DNA from: CAIMFV01 sp040757715
Lineage (GTDB): Bacteria > Pseudomonadota > Alphaproteobacteria > Caulobacterales > Caulobacteraceae
Direction: 5' to 3'
Length of the DNA stretch: 64,000 nucleotides
Assembly (NCBI GenBank): GCA_040757715.1
Contig: JBFLWS010000002.1
Span: 248,001-312,000, forward strand
Position numbers and translations under genes: made by a program. How positions within the stretch are numbered: position 1 is the stretch's first letter; the number at the start of each line of letters is the position of its first letter. Below the pieces are notes generated by a model, which was not told the DNA's origin, did not search any database, and saw only the letters and a list, made by a program, of their open reading frames with translations. Below, in pieces: positions 59,381-64,000 of the stretch.

Positions 59381-60877
59381 ATGAGCTCCGCCGCCCTCGA
59401 CTTCGCGCCGCCGCCTTTCGCCGACCCCGCTCCTTCCGGGATCGCGCACGCGCCGTGCAACATCGAAGCCGAACAGGCGCTCCTGGGCGCCATCCTCTAT
59501 GACAATGCGGCCTTCGAGCGCATTCCCGACGGCCTGGGCGCGCGGCATTTCTACGAGCCCTTCCACGCCCGCCTCTATGCGGCCATGGAGGAATATATCC
59601 GCAAGGGCCAGCTGGCCGAGCCCATCGTGCTGCAGGAACGCTTCCGCCGCGATCCGGCCTTCGACGAGCTGGGCGGCCTGCGCTATCTGGCCGATCTGGT
59701 GGACCGGGCCCCGCCGGCAGCCCATGCGGCCGACTATGCCCGGGTAGTGTACGACCTCGCGCTTCGCCGCGACCTGATCCGCATCGGCGGCGACGTGGCT
59801 CTGGCCGCCGCCACGGACGCCGACCTCACCGCCCGCGACCATATCGAGAGCGCCGAGCAGCAGCTCTACGCCCTGGCCGAGACCGGCGTGGCCACCTCGG
59901 GCTTCAAGACCTTCGAAGAAGCTCTACATGGCGCTGTGGAGATGGCCGCCGAGGCCTTCAGCCGCGACGGCGCCCTGGCGGGGGTCTCCACCGGCCTCCT
60001 CGATCTCGACCAGAAGCTCGGCGGGCTGCACCCGTCCGACCTCCTGATCCTCGCCGGCCGTCCCTCCATGGGCAAGACGGCGCTGGCCACCAACATCGCC
60101 TTCAACGTCGCCCGCAACTACCAGTGGGAGCCCACCCTCGACGGCGGCCGCAAGACCGTGAACGGCGGGGTGGTGGCCTTCTACAGCCTGGAAATGTCGG
60201 CCGAGCAGCTGGCCATGCGTCTCCTGGCTGAGGCTTCCGGCGTGTCCTCCGACCGCCTGCGCAAGGGCGAGATCGACGCCTCGGAGTTCGGGCGGGTGCG
60301 GGACGCCGCCCTGGAGATCCAGGAATCGCCCCTGTTTATCGACGCCACCGGCGGTCTCTCCATCTCCAAGCTCACCGCCCGGGCCCGGCGCCTGAAGCGT
60401 CAGCATGGCCTTGACCTCATCGTGGTGGACTATCTGCAGCTGGTCACCGCCTCGGAGGGCAAGAAGGGCGAGGGCCGGGTGCAGGAGGTGTCCGAGATCA
60501 CCATGGGCCTGAAGGCGCTGGCGAAGGAGCTATCGGTGCCGGTGATCGCCCTGTCGCAGCTGTCGCGCCAGGTGGAGTCGCGCGAGGACAAGCGGCCGCA
60601 GCTGTCGGACCTGCGCGAATCCGGCTCCATCGAACAGGACGCCGACGTGGTCATGTTCGTCTATCGCGAGAGCTACTACAAAGGCCGGGCCGAACCGCGC
60701 GAAGGCACCCCCGAACACTTGGCCTGGCAAGATGAGATGGAGCAGATCCGTCACGTGGCTGAAGTGATCATCGGCAAACAACGCCACGGCCCCATCGGCA
60801 CGGTTAAGTTGGCCTTCAACGAAGACTTGACCAAATTTGGCAACTTGGCCCGCGATCATCGCTACGAAATGAGATAA
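59381..60877 (+). CDS. dnaB: Replicative DNA helicase DnaB
   Basis: The hexameric helicase at the replication fork; 498 residues. The N-terminal domain has NIEAEQALLGAILYDNAAFERI. The RecA-like core shows Walker A GRPSMGKTA, VAFYSLEMSAEQLAMRLLAEASG, Walker B DLIVVDYLQLV, VIALSQLSRQVE, and the arginine-finger region SDLRESGSIEQDADVVMFVYRE. No intein is present. It follows the S6-S18-L9 group and precedes alr, as in many relatives. Confidence 0.97.
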   Translation: MSSAALDFAPPPFADPAPSGIAHAPCNIEAEQALLGAILYDNAAFERIPDGLGARHFYEPFHARLYAAMEEYIRKGQLAEPIVLQERFRRDPAFDELGGLRYLADLVDRAPPAAHAADYARVVYDLALRRDLIRIGGDVALAAATDADLTARDHIESAEQQLYALAETGVATSGFKTFEEALHGAVEMAAEAFSRDGALAGVSTGLLDLDQKLGGLHPSDLLILAGRPSMGKTALATNIAFNVARNYQWEPTLDGGRKTVNGGVVAFYSLEMSAEQLAMRLLAEASGVSSDRLRKGEIDASEFGRVRDAALEIQESPLFIDATGGLSISKLTARARRLKRQHGLDLIVVDYLQLVTASEGKKGEGRVQEVSEITMGLKALAKELSVPVIALSQLSRQVESREDKRPQLSDLRESGSIEQDADVVMFVYRESYYKGRAEPREGTPEHLAWQDEMEQIRHVAEVIIGKQRHGPIGTVKLAFNEDLTKFGNLARDHRYEMR

Positions 60878-60990
60878 GTATTCAATTGGCGCTGTTATTG
60901 CCAATTTAATACTTCCTTAGATCAAGATTTTTAGCTCTTCGTTATTACCTTCGCGTCATCGATAGGACTATTGTCCATTCGAAGATTGAA

Positions 60991-61305
60991 GTGCGACGGA
61001 TGAGTGTTCGCTGGCTGGAGGCCGAACGGCGGCTTTGGCGCTGTTTGCAGGAGCTGCGGGGCAAGGGCGTGCAGTTCCGCCCCAAGGTGGCTCTGGGCGC
61101 GCGCAGTCCCAGCTTCATCAGCGTCGAGCCGCGACTGGTGGTGGAGGTGGACCCCGCCGCCGGAGGACACAGCGCCGAGTCGCTGAAGCACGCCCGCAAA
61201 TGGGTGGGGCGCGGCTTCGACGTGCTGCGGGTGAGCGAGGACGAGGTGATGAGCGACCCGGCCCCGGTGCTGAAGCGCATCCAGCGGCTGGTGGCGCAGC
61301 CTTAA
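60991..61305 (+). CDS. DUF559-like endonuclease-fold protein
   Basis: A 104-residue protein of the Vsr-like DUF559 type. It has WLEAERRLWRCLQELRGKGVQFRPKVALG and EPRLVVEVDPAAGGHSAESLKHARKWVGRGFDVLRVSEDEVM. The usual D/E-x-K-like core is only partly kept: the strand VVEVD is there but the normal VDF(V/Y) motif before it reads FISV, so activity is doubtful. It may start at GTG 60991 or ATG 61000. It stands alone between dnaB and alr. Confidence 0.8.
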   Translation: MRRMSVRWLEAERRLWRCLQELRGKGVQFRPKVALGARSPSFISVEPRLVVEVDPAAGGHSAESLKHARKWVGRGFDVLRVSEDEVMSDPAPVLKRIQRLVAQP

Positions 61306-61385
61306 GTCCCAACGCTTGGAGCTTTGTCGCGCAGATGCGCCATTAGGTCTTTCGCCCTCGCCCGCGCCCATGCTACCGCGCCGCC

Positions 61386-62480
61386 ATGACCGACGGCCCA
61401 AGTCCGGGGGCCGAGCTGCGCGTCGATCTCGACGCCCTCGCCGCCAATCACCGCCTGCTGACCCGCCTCGCCGGCCCGGCTGAAGTCGCGCCGGTGGTGA
61501 AGGCGGACGCCTATGGCCTCGGGGTCGGACCGGTGGCGCGGCGGCTGTGGCGCGAGGGCGCGCGGCGGTTCTTTGTCGCCCAGGCCGACGAGGCGCTCGC
61601 CTTGCGCGCCGAGCTTGGACCCGAGCGGCCGGCGAGCCTCTTCGTGCTGGAAGGCGTCACGGCGGACAATCTGCCCGCCCTCGCCAAGGCGGGCGCTACG
61701 CCAGTACTGAACAGCCCGGCCCAGATCGCGCTTTGGCGCAGTCACGGCCCCAGCACCGCCTCCGCCGCCCTGCACCTCGACACCGGCATGAACCGGCTTG
61801 GCCTGCGCCCCCGCGAGCTGGCGGAACTCACCGACGGCGATCTCGCCGGCCTCAAGCTCGAGCTGGTGCTGAGCCACCTCGCCTGCGCCGACATCCCCGG
61901 CCATGCCATGTCCGGCGAGCAGCTGGCGCTCTTTCGCTCCATGAGCGCGCGCTTCCCCGGCGTCCCCCGCAGCCTTTCCGCCTCCTCGGGGATATTCCTC
62001 GGCCCGGACTATCAGTTCGACATGGTGCGGCCGGGGATCAGCCTCTATGGCGGCGGGCCCTTCGCCGTGCCGGAGCCCAGGCTCGCTTCCGTGGCCGCCC
62101 TCACCGCCCCGATCCTGCAGATCGCCGACGCCGAGCCGGGGACCACGGTAGGCTATGGCGCGACCTATAGTGTGGGCCGGCCGCTACGCTTGGCCGTCGT
62201 CGGGCTCGGCTATGCCGACGGCGTCTTGCGAAGCGCCAGCAAGCACGGTTATGGCTGGTTGCACGGCGCGCGCCGTTCGCTGCTGGGTCGAATATCCATG
62301 GACCTCTCCGTCATCGATATCACCGACGCGGCCGAGGCGCAGGTCGGCGACCGCGTGCAGGTCTTCGGGCCGGACCTCGCCCTCGACCAGGCCGCCGAGG
62401 CCTGGGACACGACGGCCTATGAGTTGCTCACCCGCGTCGGACCCCGTGTCCTGCGCCGCCATGTGGGAAGCGTTTCGTGA
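61386..62480 (+). CDS. alr: Alanine racemase
   Basis: PLP enzyme making D-alanine for peptidoglycan. The PLP lysine is Lys39 in VVKADAYGLG. HLDTGMNRLGL follows, and the second catalytic Tyr is in TVGYGATYSVG; LGRISMDLSVIDIT is the C-terminal block. The 364 residues are full length. It ends in GTGA, where the mlaE start overlaps its stop. The C-terminal barrel holds RVQVFG. Confidence 0.95.
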   Translation: MTDGPSPGAELRVDLDALAANHRLLTRLAGPAEVAPVVKADAYGLGVGPVARRLWREGARRFFVAQADEALALRAELGPERPASLFVLEGVTADNLPALAKAGATPVLNSPAQIALWRSHGPSTASAALHLDTGMNRLGLRPRELAELTDGDLAGLKLELVLSHLACADIPGHAMSGEQLALFRSMSARFPGVPRSLSASSGIFLGPDYQFDMVRPGISLYGGGPFAVPEPRLASVAALTAPILQIADAEPGTTVGYGATYSVGRPLRLAVVGLGYADGVLRSASKHGYGWLHGARRSLLGRISMDLSVIDITDAAEAQVGDRVQVFGPDLALDQAAEAWDTTAYELLTRVGPRVLRRHVGSVS

Positions 62481-63253
62481 ACCCGTTGCAGGCCGTCGGT
62501 CGATCCAGCCTCGCCCTCACCCGCGCCGCCGGGGCGGTGACCCTGTTCGGGCTGCGCGGGCTCCTGGCCATCTTCCAGCCGCCGGTGTTCTGGGGGCAGT
62601 TCCTGCGCCAGTGCTGGTCCATCGGCTACATGTCGCTGCCGGTGGTGGGGCTCACCGCCGTGTTCACCGGCGCGGCGCTCGCTTTGAACATCTATGACGC
62701 CGGCTCGCGCTTCAACGCCGAGCAGATCGTGCCGCAGATCGTGGCCCTCGGTCAGACGCGGGAGCTGGGGCCCGTGCTCGCCTCGCTGATGCTGGCCGGG
62801 CGGGTCTCCGCCGCCATCGCCGCCGAGATCGGGGCCATGCGCGCCACCGAGCAGATCGACGCCCTGAAGACCCTCTCCACCGATCCGTTCAAGTATCTGG
62901 TGGCGCCGCGCCTGGCCGCCGCCGCCCTGATGACGCCGATCCTCACCGCCGTGGCCGACATCATCGGCATCGCCGGCGGGTTCCTGGTGGCCACCCTGAC
63001 GCTGAACTTCTCCGCCCCGCAATATGTGCGCACCACCTGGGACTTCCTGGAGCCGTGGGACATCACCTCGGGCCTGATCAAGGGCGCCGCGTTCGGCTTC
63101 ATCGTCGCCCTGATGGGCTGCTACCATGGCTACAACGCCAAGGGCGGGGCCCGGGGCGTGGGCCGGGCCACCACCTTCGCCGTGGTCTCGGCCGCCGTGC
63201 TGGTGTTCGCCGCCGACTACCTCCTCACCTCCTGGTTCACGAGCGCCAAATGA
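62477..63253 (+). CDS. mlaE: MlaE-type lipid ABC transporter permease
   Basis: Permease of the Mla/Mce phospholipid-transport system; 258 residues. Hydrophobic segments span about 52-77, 88-115, 152-174, 200-215 and 233-254. The family region is SLMLAGRVSAAIAAEIGAMRATEQIDAL, the Mce coupling loop. It begins at GTG 62477 overlapping alr by 4 bp, and its stop overlaps the ATPase start (ATGA). The coupling to alr hints at joint expression of envelope genes. Confidence 0.94.
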   Translation: MNPLQAVGRSSLALTRAAGAVTLFGLRGLLAIFQPPVFWGQFLRQCWSIGYMSLPVVGLTAVFTGAALALNIYDAGSRFNAEQIVPQIVALGQTRELGPVLASLMLAGRVSAAIAAEIGAMRATEQIDALKTLSTDPFKYLVAPRLAAAALMTPILTAVADIIGIAGGFLVATLTLNFSAPQYVRTTWDFLEPWDITSGLIKGAAFGFIVALMGCYHGYNAKGGARGVGRATTFAVVSAAVLVFAADYLLTSWFTSAK

Positions 63254-64000
63254 CCGCCGCGCCCCTCCTCGAACTGCGCGGCGTCTCCAAGCGCTTCGGC
63301 GACAAGGTGGTGCTGGACGGCGTGGACATCGCCGTGGCGCATGGCCGCTCGCTGGTGATCATCGGCGGCTCCGGCCAGGGCAAGTCGGTGACCATCAAGA
63401 TCGCCATGGGTCTGTTGCAGCCCGACGCCGGCCAGGTGCTCATCGACGGCGTGGACGTGACCCACGCCTCGCAGAAGGACCGCGCCCGGCTGATGAGCCG
63501 CTTCGGCATGCTGTTCCAGGGCGCGGCCCTGTTCGACAGCCTGACCATCTGGGAGAACGTGGCCTTCAAGCTGCTCAACGCCGACCACGTGAAGCGCAAG
63601 GCGGCCAAGGCGCGAGCCGTCGAGGCGCTCGGCCGGGTGGGCCTCGCCCCGGACGTGGCCGGTCTCTATCCCAATGAGCTTTCCGGTGGCATGCAGAAGC
63701 GCGCCGGCCTCGCCCGCGCCGTGGTGGCGCGCCCGGACCTGATCTTCTTCGACGAGCCCACCACGGGGCTCGACCCCATCAACGCCGACGTGATCAACAA
63801 CCTCATCGTCGAACAGGTGAAGCGGCTCGGCTGTACGGCGGTGAGCATCACCCACGACCTCGCCAGCGCCCGCAAGATCGGCGACGAGGTGGCTATGTTG
63901 CACAAGGGCAAGATCGTCTGGCGCGGGCCGTCCGCGAACCTCGACCATTCCGGCAACGCCTATGTGGATCAGTTCGTCCACGGCCGCGCCGAGGGCCCCA
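63250..64000 (+). CDS. mlaF: MlaF-type lipid ABC transporter ATPase (3' end outside window)
   Basis: ATPase partner of MlaE. Walker A GGSGQGKS is at 39-46, MLFQGAALFDSLTIWENVAF is the Q-loop and Mce-type signature region, LSGGMQKRAGLARA is the ABC signature, IFFDEPTTGLDP is Walker B, and ITHDL the switch. The frame is open to the last base, giving 250 residues without a stop. The expected MlaD (MCE-domain) gene would lie outside. ATG 63250 overlaps the mlaE stop. Confidence 0.95.
   Translation, partial: MTAAPLLELRGVSKRFGDKVVLDGVDIAVAHGRSLVIIGGSGQGKSVTIKIAMGLLQPDAGQVLIDGVDVTHASQKDRARLMSRFGMLFQGAALFDSLTIWENVAFKLLNADHVKRKAAKARAVEALGRVGLAPDVAGLYPNELSGGMQKRAGLARAVVARPDLIFFDEPTTGLDPINADVINNLIVEQVKRLGCTAVSITHDLASARKIGDEVAMLHKGKIVWRGPSANLDHSGNAYVDQFVHGRAEGP

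Overview
The window is a gene-dense, very GC-rich chromosomal stretch from an alphaproteobacterium, most likely a member of the Caulobacterales. The evidence is gene order and motifs: fabD-fabG-acpP-fabF-mltG-yicC-gmk, rpsF-rpsR-rplI followed by dnaB and alr, ftsEX divergent from an MJ0042-type zinc-ribbon gene, a purC-purS-purQ group, an exact TTAA-N7-TTAA CtrA-type box, and dispersed palindromic elements of a kind common in this class. There is no prophage, integrase, insertion sequence or CRISPR array. The family assignment is inference; no 16S rRNA gene is present.

Layout. 0-5.3 kb: the tail of a membrane protein, a Met-type tRNA, a half-length glycosyltransferase-like gene coupled to asnB, then a leftward group (COQ9/TetR-like, proC, YbjN-like, ubiK). 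5.5-15.2 kb: an Lrp regulator, a pirin, a leftward nudix-uvrC-mnmA-thiolase run, a folM-like/folB pair preceded by an untracked 26-residue membrane peptide, and an MFS transporter. 15.3-20.1 kb: a large autotransporter divergent from a SleB-type cell-wall hydrolase, separated by 381 bp holding a perfect palindrome. 20.2-25.9 kb: the NAD operon nadA-nadB-nadC with two operator-like palindromes, then the purine genes purC-purS-(coiled-coil gene)-purQ. 26-29.6 kb: a Kir-type potassium channel, a BolA - aldo/keto-reductase-like - monothiol glutaredoxin cluster, repeats and rpsD.

29.7-32.5 kb: an ECF sigma / anti-sigma / Tat-exported metallophosphoesterase / cytochrome c operon. 32.5-35.9 kb: a lone AbrB antitoxin-like gene, a divergent quinone reductase / ABM monooxygenase pair sharing a palindrome, and a SPOUT methyltransferase. 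35.9-42.3 kb: hisC, a ChaC-like gene, the ftsE-ftsX-ydcF-plsC group and the divergent zinc-ribbon-hpt pair. 42.3-49.1 kb: a secreted metalloprotease behind a CtrA-type box, two beta-oxidation-type genes, an ABC exporter, a membrane protein/HTH pair, repeats and a 40-residue peptide gene. 49.1-55.3 kb: the fatty-acid/cell-wall cluster. 55.4-64 kb: a secreted peroxiredoxin, an orphan RHH gene, the S6-S18-L9 operon, dnaB, alr and the mlaE-mlaF lipid-transport genes, the last cut by the window end.

Most of the window is housekeeping. The parts most worth a second look are the two very small proteins, the nad operators, the palindromic repeats (one apparently inserted inside a terminator), the aldo/keto reductase relative without a catalytic tetrad between bolA and grxD, the redox pair with a shared palindrome, the ECF operon with its short-leader promoter, and the autotransporter control region. 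I did not see a clear-cut novel multi-gene system such as a new defence island.
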